A DNA stretch of 64,000 nucleotides, taken from assembly GCA_023432225.1 (NCBI GenBank), contig JAEYUW010000002.1:433112-497111 (forward strand). Direction: 5' to 3'. Both the position numbers and the translations under genes were made by a program. Origin of the DNA: Verrucomicrobiota bacterium. GTDB lineage: Bacteria; Verrucomicrobiota; Verrucomicrobiia; Opitutales; Opitutaceae. Positions 63,801 to 64,000 of the stretch are shown in pieces. Position 1 is the first letter of the stretch. Every line of letters starts with the position of its first letter. The notes beneath the pieces are model-generated. The model saw nothing but the letters and a program-made list of their open reading frames with translations, did not search any database and was not told the DNA's origin.

Positions 63801-64000
63801 TGGCAGCATCACGCTTCTGGCCACGTTGGGATCGATCACGGACAACACGGCGGCGGAGAGTGCCAATCTCACGACCACGGGTCAGACGACAATGACGGCG
63901 GCGACGGGGATGGGAGCGGCAGGGGCTGGGGACATCGACACGACGATCAACCAGTTGCAGGCGACGAACACGCTTTCCGGATCGATCTATCTGCAGGAAA
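30802..64000 (+). CDS. Giant LEPR-XLL repeat protein (at least 11,066 residues; 3' end outside window)
   Basis: One frame stays open from GTG 30802 to the last base. TAA at 30778 and TAG at 30784 block any earlier start, and GTG 30802 is the only usual start before the motif LEPRLLLSA (residues 21-29). In order: a Pro/Ala/Ser/Thr-rich linker (about 75-195); beta-rich repeats of about 180 residues (about 31.9-48 kb), 14 with a GPYW-type segment followed by a DSNNDGxxxxxD loop; a 6-kb internal duplication; varied beta domains (48-58.6 kb); an RTX block (58.87-59.15 kb); and haemagglutinin-like beta-helix repeats (60.7 kb onward) running off the end. It has no enzyme domain that I recognise. It starts 109 bp after the SecA-like gene and is the likely substrate of the adjacent export genes, acting as a surface or released adhesin-like fibre (inference). 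Confidence 0.93.
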   Translation, partial: MSKPQPQFTTREPSSFVVEALEPRLLLSATPLGAVTEIVAKDFGGVALLAEAGHAQTTLASASSDQDGLFQEVNLAALNGAESVAPVAVLAPVAEPVLAQVAPTSVVEPAPVAVAETVAAQTAAPVVSASASPTSTTSTTVANSAATTPDSTQSMASQLVETLTAGQAPPTVAAPSSLLASTSSTTQTTSAAALTSFTLTSSDTTTISIGGTEAGSYTQIEVTGLATIAGNLAVTFANDFKPEVGDVFDIITFGGVSGKFAHATGIFGFGDGKVYLEIVQKADRIQLVARSFSFGTDNFVFNLAGTTAKNLLGEFFSFSYFALTTATVSGTLDLGGFVQVAGSFTLTRLNDLSASVGGATKLLSGYTLSASNVRIFVGANGPYWLDSNNDGAIDGSDTPAATATGFAASGVDVALLWVKPNDTADTTSYYALKATAGTAALVGFGSAFSFSLKGLTVEINRATDSTGASATPIDFSVRTGGGYTIAVGSGSQLLNYSTTTKRAKVTEAALTIGDFISFVGSLALTPEQGYGDKTLSDGTKKNVSQLTIGMTGVRAFVGLGGYWTDSNNDGTVDGSDTPNANAIGLAASGVDLALALFTPSDKNDAARYYAFALSGATASLVGVNQVTMSITGFTAAANGVTGLSGSSNPVIDFSKLDGGGLTVATGGASVFLDYSSRVLRAAAKDATLALSSFIYVRGGFGFDFNPDVVEVLDDNTTRDLDALIVGASNAYVFVGVGGPYWTDSNNDGEVTSADTPVSQGAIGFALSGVNLALALLKQTGVAESAAVRYTALKSHADSAEFVGFPEALVVSASDITLEVNRATDPANVITAGDFSGMDGGGLTVVTGGESILIDFDHALLRASVGDATIQISEFVFIRGGFALEKGVPVVEQLDDGSTRAMDVVTFGATNVHIFAGVGGPYWNDSNNDGTIDARDTPTNGAAGVAFSGVTFGLALLRQSGVANPIEYLALKVSAATASWVGFGSSFTLTLSNIVIEINRAIDPAGIVTAGDFTAMDGGGLSVSTGGTAVLIDFADKVERVAVGTATLKVSNFLSISGGFALERATKTVTLVDGTEVVTNVLTLGGHNVTGFVGLNGPADAPNARGFSLTGLDFALGLFTPDDSEEKMAGLSWQTLYATANGFSLVGMPSLAVSGAALSISINRALGLAADDERDPDQLVIDYSGAPMTVATSSSTNLKFEFDGADGELLQVGGNLTLTVGSFFHVSGNLAFRKSLADVTLADGSSVTTETLQVGGSGLTAFAGINGPAANSNAIGLSLTGVDFALALLTEKLPTNSTDTPRAWQALRATAESVSFVGLPNVTLAFKTMTIEINSELGVPADRDANVIDFSAKPLEVATSSSESMTVDFDGDDGELLRAIGRVEVNLYGFIQFSGDLAFSRSSGTAKLSDGTTVNVDRLTLGAHGIDVFAGLAHDGEPQLGFKLGQVDLALAIQTDHADPSREWVTLEAEAGSAAFIGIDGLRLEADTISLAVNRASADGKLVNFAAQSLTLTTGPTTERTIDLSSADGETLRASGNLNIDLFGFVQLSGGFAFEKTQKTVKLADGTEVQTEVLALGGTDVSAFVGLNGPADSGYAMGFGLSGLDFSLGLYNGEIDNTAVSWTTFEGTADDFSLVGLPGLAVSGDTLSVTINRFNGTLTGHDSADLVIDYATLPITVTTGPGATHTFEIDGAKGNLTQASGNLSLTVGDFFSVTGGFAFEKSRGTVTLADGRIVDADLLTIGATRVDAFAGLNHGDADQLGLSLSQGDLALALVADRANPGWRWMALKAQAGTVAFVGLDGLTLEGRGMLVEVNRNTSSSYNTVLHLDLAGTLGTVTFTLGGSSGSLTLTGGDTDTEIVAALQTALESISGIGAGNVLIAGNRDEGFTLEFIGALAGTDLTGLTVATVAPTLTSSVTEITAAVPGSNEVQLLTINASTGTVGSFVLKFGDQLTTTINYQSDATALAAAIQAALSTLSNIGSGNVGVAEAAGSTAASRVFAITFKGALAAKDVAPLAVRNVVSGILVNSRYSLTLGSPAVTLTFALGGETSAVNIGAAQSDAAIIANLTAGIEALGGVGIGNVLVTGTRANGFAIEFIGARARTPVSGLTVATAYPPVQTSVTQLSTAGASANEIQAVIIDASLSASGTFTLSVGNYTTTTIRFANSDITNNARRIREALAALPIVGDGNVTVVYDQDSTITHQRYIVTFKGGVAGRNFPTASADNTKLHGATVSIEGVQEGSSGARAAQRISIVADEGGTFRLSITDNGTTYLTSLLKIGASASEVARALTTAWSPASSGYVEKESDTAYVISFNPSSFEGRAPALIVVTAVAAGTPAALKSTQVGGTQKSQAGALSLAWSTQTNGRAPTGEVQHLTITEGAPGTFTLSLTLDGQTFTTAAVDLDATADELVTAVFNSLKATYATLTITVTEYGKRTWDIAFEGDLAGRNLPNLVVALNVTNTAATLETEQVGDLNTDGGETVIDWDAQPLDVTTGPDSTTTLDMAGSDGNLLRASGEVTIQLFSFVTLAGNFAFEKKENSLPKTDGAGEDIYDILTIGSSDAYVFAGIGGPYWTDSNNDGKITSADTPDADGAIGIAVGGVTAGLALVVDQAATNITYAALNAHIDSASLIGLSDLLTIEGNDINVELNTAKDRDNATATPDVFDFTRFTQGGLPVLTGNGTDSVLLSYDEKLLRVDVADATVAVANFIYVRGSFAFERSASVHEVIDADTTRELDVLTIGASKVHAFAGLGGPYWTDSDNDGDIDADDTPAADGAIGIALEDVTFGLALLKQTGVADPATYIALKAQAASASIVGFDVIEASAKDLTIEINRADDPSGEVVAGDFSAMENGGLSIATGGSSDAVLIDFDRELLHVSSTDATFRLADFIYVRSGFDFEKGAPVVEQVDATTQRDLDVVTFGLSNAHVFVGVGGPYWQDSNNDGVINGTDTPASDGAVGFAIGGVNAALAMLKQTGVASPVRYIALKLHADSASFLGFEDVFKLSAQNLTVELNYAEDSTGEIRAGDFTTLDGGGLTVQTGGESIKIDFADKLARVTVGHGELQVGSFIFLSGAFAMEQKPQTVTLADGTEVETSMLTFGGTGVEGFAGLNGPADTDGAMGFSFASLDFALALFTPDAAQEELAGYGWTTFKATAASFSLVGLPGLTVSTTELKISANRVSGVPPNEDADLRVIDYGATAVSVLAGPDETIDFDFAGELGQLLEVAGNINLSVGNFFYVAGALAFRSSAAAVKLADDTEVETRLMTVGGTGLSAFAGINGPADADGAIGLSLSGVEFGLALFSEKLAADSTDTPREWMALRATAESVSFIGIPGVTLDVQTMTVEMNRQLGLAEGEEPLVIDFSAEAFDVTTSSAGDTITLGFDGADGELLRAIGVVEVDLYGFVQFRGELAFSRSSGKATLSDGSEVDVERLTLGAHGVDAFAGLAQDGEPSLGFQLGGVDLALAIQTDKADPTRQWVALEAEAGSAAFIGIDGLRVQADTISLAINQAATDGSLVNFAAAPLTLPTGPTTERTIDLSSANGETLRASGNLNIDLFGFVQLAGGFAFEKTEKTVTLADGTEVATEMLTLGASGASAFVGINGPADSGYAMGFSVTGLDFGLALFHGEIDGTPVSWTSFEGTAADFGVVGLPGLSISGDTLSVTVNRFNDTLAGHDSADLVIDYTKTNLEIRTGPAKTQKFAADGAKGNLIQASSNLSLTVGDFFSATGGFAFEKSRGTVTLADGRVVDADLMTIGISNLDAFAGLNHGGDDELGLSLAEGDMALALVADRANPAWRWMALKAQAGTVAFIGLDGVTVEGKGLLVEVNRNTSASHNTVLNLDLSGTLGTVTFTLGSSSGSLELTGDSTDEQILADLQSTLESITGIGAGNVQVFGNRGEGFTIEFVGALAGTDVTGLSVATVAPTVTSDVTEIVAAKPGASEVQLLTITAAAGTYASFTLSFRDQTSAPIVVGSDNTALAASIQAALDGLSTLGAGQVTVTVDSSSTATVRRFRLAFGGTLAMQDVPNVTARLTEAGLIQNARYSLTLGTGTSTLTFTYGAATAQAAILEADTSAQVIAKLKTALESLTGIGAGNVSITGTRTNGFSIEFVGALARQPVTGLTVATTLPGITSDVVILRNATAPAANVQAIVIDDVLLKGSGTYRLSLNGVDTIAIRYAGSDVTNNARYIRQALENLVTVGAGNVTVTFDQSSTIKHQRYVVTFSTKVAVRHLATMTVDNNKLSYAVVSVSAVTAGTAAVGQQQQVTIVAPTGAGTFRLQIVDNGKTYTTALLKVGASDADIAKALTAAWSPDSSGYVEETSAGVYVVTFNPSSFGGRTPQLITVLATSTGPAATLKAITVGGAKKAVAGAASVAWSTTTQGAAPVGEVQHLVIGQGVGGTFTLSLTLDGQTFTTAAVDLDATADELVTAVFDSLKATYATLTITVTEYGKRTWDIAFEGDLAGRNLPDLVVTLTLAVTDAALTTEQVGEVNPDGGETVIDWEAQPLDVATGPSSTTTLDMAGSDGNLLRAVGYVRIQLFSFVTLAGEFAFEKKENSLPKTDGAGEDIYDILTIGSSDAYVFAGIGGPYWTDSNNDGRITNADTPAADGAVGIAVGGVTAGIAMVSAKDAPQIVYTGVKVTADTATLVGLGSLLTIDAKGITVELNRANDRSDAAATPAVFDFTRFGSGAGLSVLTGNGTDPVVLSYDEKLLRVSIADATIAVSEFVYIRGSIAFETGPVKKIKDTAGVEQEVNTLTLGGANLHVFAGIGGPYWTDSNNDGVLDSNDTPNADGAAGIALSGVSVGIGIFTPTAADSTTSYLGLKVVADNAEFIGVEGLTIEAHGIEIAVNQVKSDDENADALDFSTLLDGGFSIATGGDDVVLDFDSILTRVTVADATLAISQFIYVRGGFAFEKGREMEVKTTTGGTKTVNVVTFGMSNVHAFAGVGGPYWTDSNDDGKVDSSDTPNADGALGIALGGVSLGLALFRSTDASDTTSWTALKATATSADLVGIPDIITFEARDISIEVNTASRPGLVGPPWPASIDFSQLTDGGLEVATGGDPMKLDFSSRLLRVVVGDGTLALGSFVYVRSSFAFEQDQLYTLKDTDGTSRNVRGITVGASNAYVFAGVGGPYWTDSNADGKITGDDTPNADGAVGLALGNVNVGLALFRPTNLADKTRYTALSVDAETASLVGLGFLNLTARGVSVEINTASNLDDPDATPAPLDFTSATGGKLDVVTGGTPVALDFDADLFRVAVRDASLSLSEFIYLRGGFALEKSSAATIADTAGADQDVSLLKIGFANAYLFAGVGGPYWTDSNNDGVLNASDTPNEAGALGVALGNVNAALAIAKPTDAANTVAYAALKVTADSATLIGLGDLLTIDARGISVEVNTASDSADANAQPAVLDFSTLDGGGLTVATGGDEMLLDYDSRLLRVAIADATFAVSEFVYVRGAFALEAGKTIEVATTADGSPTKETTVLTLGTDNAYVFAGIGGPYWTDSNNDGVITNADTPDADGAIGVALGGVRVGLALFKPTDTADTDSYFALSARADSASIVGFSGFTLSAGGVSIDVNQVRSTDGDAPALDLSSLENGGLSVATGGESLLLDFASPLLRVSVADATLAVSQFIYIRGGFAFEKGPTVDVTDTNGDTKSVRTLTFGGANVHVFAGLGGPYWADSNNDGVIDSSDTPNSDGAIGIALGGVDFALAMLTPVDEADLSRYTALKVTADSAEFVGLPDALQFALNGITVAYNQATGPDATGPPALDFTKLSGGGLEVATGSDSLTLDFDQSVLSVSVDDAELSIANFVTVSGSFAFEKTATDLAVVATNVNAGLSVGDFAVGIDSGTLGMKLFADGGVALEASGHFYLTGLDFAGVTVDTVAVQYNTSGNDYSTTPLVLDINGISASISAESGTAASPFVAFSAIGLEVNLGDVVKIAGDFSFSKGTDAVGASIVKVGVANFSTELGDGTTTYLKVHDGSGAFLFNSAGYIASVSASVTLQNVPGISINDTTFTVTLANLTQAVDETITVGGSSYALKADAGSLVKVVADPLNLTVLGITLSGQFGFEQTTDTAGKKLIVVSAAKIAIDNFAGQGSGGSPIDVNNAQGLFVISDAGIAGTLSFVADINFGVFSAGATLTFEMNDTGEAVTATGVFGTVTLDAGRYTRIVLNDLKISFPGVEITGDFSFKTATVNGVSKQVIVGSNVEIFVGDNVGGSGIGIRLTGGEAIFLQEGDLNAGRVTGTVSLEGVTGVTLAATMTLRLNQFTDALSETVILNGDTIDLTFSSEETDGFIQFVGTDVQFSIADVVDISGNFAFTRSTDKFTVGVTDGEIYLGSPRTDADAIGLLITDIELGMVVYTNVAGKYAFSGEGSVTFVGLDGLSAAADSLGLKFGVAMNKTGAALTETIAVTDTKSVTLTFTDGNANPIFKGGLTIKVGDVFTLSGTVSFQKQTNGDVTITVEEASLTFGGGDYGLSGEAEMKLTKTDGFKLVSFGITGAKIAGTTLTFASGAAPAPGETSAPTPPTAPTATNNISVGPLSFEKPGVSLADFSFKGGKVVITLELSLAKASLAFGGSSSAGAQSSSGIKAELTGLTVAFDIGVDLAAGFSVSPTGKWSVHANGLLITVPSVLKITGSNIDIAYDPAAGDEQELFAADGLAISILALPGNTITGEVSTYHDAETNKDIRGIVVTGNGFTIGQAQITVGGPFKLGSFLTLDDVRVGVTNWSVNFDGSAQPAFNGSIFIATGGASLTLGGAFTAKVKDGTDVGTEAMRVGLSFTDGKVDGLIFKVDTLDITIGSFLHLFATNFDLNTSAGDDEAMASFGSVGADLTIGSLTLGGEARNFYITGDGTFRTGHPTESNKPFAVILRIGDANGDSFKWPSWLPIHITQLGLQWKDFENDPGTFDIILSASINATVSGFSFTGTVDDIIIRPSLLAEGKFPVVDIGALGVVVGGNGISGGLIGGILKVKTDNTLGDALTPEADIADRIFFVGVQGSIEIPGVGGIGIRFALSELGPLGVFLNIDVPIILEPTTGIAIGDFAGSVDFFKTLPSIDDPRALRDSQFSVGALPTAEGWLASVKQQVLNQYIAVQANPALGGFGAAFTQPMLIKGSAKIFDAYTSEASFNGQVDIIISTDGKILIGGKLNFAADLLSVSAKIYIDVSNISNGAATVLFLADLPDQFPLLTVDGRLKMGFRNAAGEEVEIPVISTAAMDRTLTPTLTLASLSTITEPMLPTSTTVTDPPTTRLTKNANGKYYIDVVFDPDTGVLDYGSVLDVGQEATLKFIPAGSSTSQTITLNGRPTGLASSTDSNGNVTYTEVTAASDEALIATLKEQGILRFRYEIDDASFSWAEGTLQLEAIDGSFLVRASNAPTAKLYSPAITPSTATDAGKLNLTKDGDNYYLDVIYAPGTKGTLDYASILDADAEFTAKFVTVDGTTIDLTFDPTPVGISVTTPTSGADAGKIVETKVTDSATLKKDGIQRFRYKITNASFAWQPGTLQVTFTAGSVSQTTLGSTTPATNDSSSFTAVISGPTIRLSSTGASGTTAISALNRQGYIDFLITPTTGSTFADTVTTGPTITMSGSGTGSAVLSLSGVRQKNSSGAYTNVFRYAFSGAFGAGNVTFSLAAGAVTDSATFKNVASTLNLTVEGSTGALADIKSGATISLTAFKNAGYIDITFAPGMGTKLNTTSITDSDGEFTVTLSDGSSLTINGTPTQPGALAGSNTWRYSFTGTIVSGKATLKFLGGTFTDDKGTDNIDTTVTFTLGVGTAAAASFNNGSSLDATKLNDAGYFDVTLTGVNGAAIDATSVTAGDLALTAYRTTIVSVTGANTDGTANTFTSTATHGFSNGDVVSLSTASTLPGGLTAGDYYVIVVDAYTFKIASSSGGAAIDFTTNTDTAGAKYYFTRRGADVTGVSISSVEQLTGSDGKPSNVFRFHFTGSFTPASSAETIRIDLSMANAAWKDANGAESAAFSASLVVTKAAEQFFINLSGGVSFGEGLVQNGLTDEPLIDVRGFVDFAAMSVPGGGARFELNFGGTVRVIYLGNLGSAAGKFIYDATTPANDPDQLTAADFFRDFGISIDAGSFLNELKLPKIWGVIKVETNLDFLKNLGLDVKVAGTLQLNTTKRDKVETITLEGIPGDLIAVDAFISNPTSSDITSLDGGTLTAGMLAVFANAGKTLGDGYKVTTVIAGNAWRIDDKASKKQYFIQLGSSGALTDTGTPTQVLNFRGETQTFTLAAKTLLIGAYAYAKFSINDSEIFRISGAFSFKLSTSSLEIFADGQISLTPGGNHLFDMRVQALLLIGNIPLGDRDHNGINDGKVIGMAGKFKLGASLNLPSFELGGTLELLLNSTSQDILWSVPTFLRGATGYDTIEISGRPPKFADGYDPRAAATTDLLVPDTAQSAAPYVAIGGLAHANVLEAIRFDGAFLFSISGNGLILAAVVKTKLEIPGTGVTLFEMTGTVSLVIDSEGVRGYASLTVYNAPGLPPPFNLDEADFKLLINTSSAQQTVQAYRFDDSNKLVADTVVLRPQFFQFVASAKISFVIAGAKAATLTGRLEFTIDADSGYVQVLVNAEAAVASVTLGTASGGMRIGVANGTPYLAAFIQIQVGIGTNADSGPTDGAQEIIGNVFQIQFKLAFFLNTNTDDIRLGGVLLKGGELKLAASGFIQFQFPGIDTGFRIEGELSVTVNGDGFEVTISGLMTVKVLGVVIFKATTLGALSVYKIGETSGVPVYGLAGLLSITIDADSLLNGNGFGFAASFRFEVNTTNAAKTFTFGSTSATLEAGVYARIRADGYLWMGTPETGFRIDGTFYLEVGSRGLIISVTADISLRIASTNVITFNGLAALIIGPKGIAGKVSLSLSLDIGFLAMNGAAVVEINTTGEAIATIGTATVNLPAGPYLRLHIDGAITLGGLLDLQGEATFSIKGLQVNIEIAAIANLDPLGHLAAAGTLSFGAEGIWGSVELSGALDGFGVVSLDGHFRLALNTTNSTRSVKVLDVDPNSGQVAGLKNEDLEPLSIVVSFGGSFRVGFFSIEGGAYLKLSASGFEIRFNASLDLKLFGRLSVRGAAAIGVENGTPYFMIDLGLGVSVLSMGLIEISGTFTLKLDTRTSFFQVAIAMKLKIWVFEVNGAASITATSEYFEIRISNLSMNFFNIITVKLSGYVRSNGQFEFTASAGIRLDFGPVYFYANFSMTLASWGFSVSGSAGAGVEIDFGLFSIDISIGFSFYLSFNFQKGTATFSFSIGPFDIDVTWSFGAPPILATKLGSTLRLNMGVNANARGAGYDTDNNESFVVTHVGGSKGNETIRVAAMGYQQDYGGISKILVNDAGNGNDTITIAAGVLADTEINGGVGDDKLYIASSGTNILRGGAGNDTLKGGPANDFIYGGDGNDNIDGGGGNDQLYGEAGNDSIIGGPGDDFIVGGNGTDTLNGQEGTDTYWFTGDFGADSIDDSGSDAADIVDLSPITAVTTFNLGSNYIATVGGNSVTDTNRTTEVWKGGSAKDTYNVSATNTNSVFLLGGSNEDTYNVTFGSLQGAVTIDDANSDSNVDVLNLTSSAAGQIRVSDSAGDSKITQGTQVVNYDPGYNNVETINIVATAAPVLVTTSTGSTEVLNLRRDFTVNSASLAWTGRLHAATFDVQTASTINVDYDVVARANSPVTIHNTSGDINLNAGIYGASDDGLVGNGTNVITLTSDTGAITTTGRGWRTGTGPGGFHTWLDWALRFAKYTLASVNFDSGRIEQAGAFTWEETLYTANGTELRAANGAFIEAQLGKLVMSAAQGVGRSLSGSAISPLSIFSNIAELSVNTPLDKGSYVITMKDVTNVASSTSGRLELVSLFGTQTISQPINTTTEIILSGNQLNVTQPVTSTNTIYVYPTNPSLAILFIPTAANAGAVPGASGGLVLTQSELNNIISSNVVYFGSPELLSRLYIGDRSLTPIVLDDPNVVLRGDVIYVNSPLQTQRLYIMGDGSTTTLFADITGISTFINDTVEVSGNRTITATAGSILIGNPGGQIDGVGSGINSLTMNATGSIAIDNGVGQNKPLQNLTLNAGTSIDIGGAVTLGGNLTVQNGTTVRFRGAVNVTGDLTITNATDIVFDGPVTVTGNLNIAKGANITFSGNVAVNGNVTIGSAAAYSNIATITFSPNARFDFNGAASLYANSNIIFGNAVGGLGGIYQPDSLTLGTNATLTFSGNVNLGSTTPLSVVKAATVNVSGTLTAGAVTMSGVTGNITFALTAVVASLDITTSGSGSTTQISLNTLEIGSGSAVITADQIAVNGTISDTGAASTLTLKPYTTGRPIVVGNSPPSATTPTLANRLDLSASELGLILPGFTVVNIGDANAGTGTVYLGFMGSQISTGEYFNKTQIFGGSIVVTRDQDINAGASELRLVARTGDITVNARLGYAGDNTNDERNAWLRLEAAGNIVVNAGLYATNRISLTAGQGTGSGSVTVSATGSLTTSNPNAANRIIEIAAGLTSGNITLTAASAEAPILTAAGTSTIALLARGGSITQTQGRLVAESLAAQSASDMTLRTTIARIGAATLGGSMFADANDRAVNGINITGSGSLSLTETDALQIDRIQTVSGNATVTTTNVGTISVNTITSTSGSITLNAAGAIARIGVGVHFTSSGQLTLNAETGIGTAAAELNLSVGSVQATNNTSGDIYLRSLGTVTVVGTGLRTLAGNGSVRLTLNSGALNVNAPVTAHGSGTVTLTTTGGVLTQAASAAITSTSGNIALSAAAVTQNGAIQTGSSATIGVTATTGAITMIDGATTTTDTGAITYSAATSIAVAAISSTSGNLTLTATNGAITDSTAAETPNLATTGHTALTAATGIGASGAADIDTSVNTIEATNTTSGAIYLQEVNALTITGTGVRTLAGNGLIDVKVDAGNFTVNAVVTAHGTGTVTLAADTGTLTTNAAVSSTTGALTLTADIIAQNANVTTSGTGSITYTADVGSITMADGTTTSAATGAINYTAATSIALSTVTATSGSITLLATLGSITDNTAAESANLTTTGQTTMTAATGMGAAGAGDIDTTINQLQATNTLSGSIYLQE
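30862..30888 (+). other. LEPR-XLL motif at the N-terminus of the giant protein
   Basis: Encodes LEPRLLLSA, residues 21-29, preceded by SSFVVEA. As I know it, this short motif marks the N-termini of very large repeat proteins in planctomycetes and Verrucomicrobiota. The first 40 residues hold no ordinary signal peptide, because acidic and basic residues break the hydrophobic stretch. The motif is therefore a good candidate for the export signal (inference). Confidence 0.85.
31942..47856 (+). repeat. Fourteen-copy repeat array with EF-hand/dockerin-like calcium loops
   Basis: Segments reading G(P)YWxDSNNDGxxxxxDTP start at 31942, 32482 (lacking the Pro), 33013, 33556, 38509, 39058, 39598, 44557, 45109, 45643, 46192, 46735, 47287 and 47821. 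Spacing inside each run is 531-552 bp, about 181 residues. In all 14 copies the 12-residue loop keeps Asp1, Asn/Asp3, Asp5, Gly6 and Asp12, as in dockerin and EF-hand Ca-binding loops (for example DSNNDGVIDSSD). Most units also carry a YVRGGFAFEKG-like strand and a GGGLTVATGG-like turn. Confidence 0.9.
32482..44556 (+). repeat. Two-copy ~6-kb super-repeat inside the giant gene
   Basis: Copy A (about 32482-38508) and copy B (38509-44556) have the same order. Each has three GPYW/Ca-loop units, five loop-less units (34.0-36.1 kb and 40.1-42.2 kb, of the NGPAD, AHDGEP and NHGD types), then four GIGAGNV-type units (36.4-37.4 kb and 42.4-43.4 kb) and a segment with VTEYGKRTWDIAFEGDLAGR. Offsets between matching points are 6,027-6,048 bp. 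Near 37948/43996 and 38401/44449 the DNA itself is almost identical, including third positions, which points to a recent duplication or gene conversion. Confidence 0.88.
58867..59148 (+). repeat. RTX calcium-binding nonapeptide block, internal
   Basis: Successive GGxGxDxxx-type repeats: NGGVGDDKLY, RGGAGNDTLKGG, YGGDGNDNIDGGGGNDQLYG, EAGNDSIIGGPGDDFIVGG and NGTDTLNG. In RTX proteins they bind Ca outside the cell and drive folding after type I secretion. Here the block lies near residues 9,356-9,449, well before the end of the protein, whereas RTX blocks usually sit close to the C-terminal type I signal. Confidence 0.9.
60673..64000 (+). repeat. Haemagglutinin/beta-helix-like repeats, ending in ~195-residue tandem units
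   Basis: From about 60.67 kb the protein becomes a regular series of short strands (NLTVQNGTTVRFRGAVNVTG, DLTITNATDIVFDGPVTVTG), as in filamentous-haemagglutinin and autotransporter beta-helices. Within it, long units repeat around the point NTTSGAIYLQE. Matching codons are at 62809, 63394 and 63973, giving periods of 585 and 579 bp. The last unit is cut by the window edge, so the array continues. Confidence 0.85.

Overview
This window suggests a member of the Verrucomicrobiota, most likely close to Opitutaceae. The evidence is high-GC DNA packed with polysaccharide-degrading enzymes, a TonB-dependent receptor, a propeller-type sensor kinase, and a giant protein carrying the N-terminal LEPR-XLL motif that I know from planctomycete and verrucomicrobial giant proteins. 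The assignment rests on gene content, not on a marker gene. No rRNA, tRNA, CRISPR array or complete insertion sequence was seen.

Region 1 (1-19.7 kb, + strand) is a carbohydrate-use region. It starts inside a GH65 sugar phosphorylase, coupled by ATGA to a secreted CBM35/beta-helix enzyme resembling GH87 alpha-1,3-glucanases. Then come a LacI-family regulator, a sensor kinase with its response regulator, a PL6 polysaccharide lyase with accessory binding domains, a TonB-dependent receptor, and a run of exported glycosidases: GH105, GH29, GH27 and a second GH29. The GH105-GH29-GH27 junctions overlap by 4 bp. The set suggests attack on a uronate-containing polysaccharide with fucose and galactose side groups.

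Region 2 (19.7-22.2 kb) is a small accessory stretch: a VapBC-type toxin-antitoxin pair and a lone NAD-dependent sugar epimerase/dehydratase that has Asn where the usual catalytic Tyr sits.

Region 3 (22.2-64 kb) is the most interesting part. A TolC-family outer-membrane channel and a small HlyD-type adaptor are read leftward. Divergently, a GAF-HlyD membrane fusion, a PqqD-like/M50 protease/HlyD-like membrane fusion and a SecA-like ATPase with a shortened C-terminus lead straight into one giant open frame. That frame starts with GTG at 30802 and is still open at the window edge: at least 33.2 kb, or at least 11,066 residues. The protein begins with LEPRLLLSA in place of an ordinary signal peptide. 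It then has a Pro/Ala/Thr-rich linker and about 180-residue beta-rich repeats, 14 of which carry a dockerin/EF-hand-like Ca-binding loop. A recent-looking 6-kb internal duplication, an internal RTX block and haemagglutinin-like repeats follow, and the repeats run off the end. I read this as a dedicated export machine next to its giant surface or secreted substrate. It has type I-like outer parts, but the visible ATPase is SecA-like and no ABC transporter is present. Very long antisense open frames across the giant gene, one of about 6,135 codons, are shadows.
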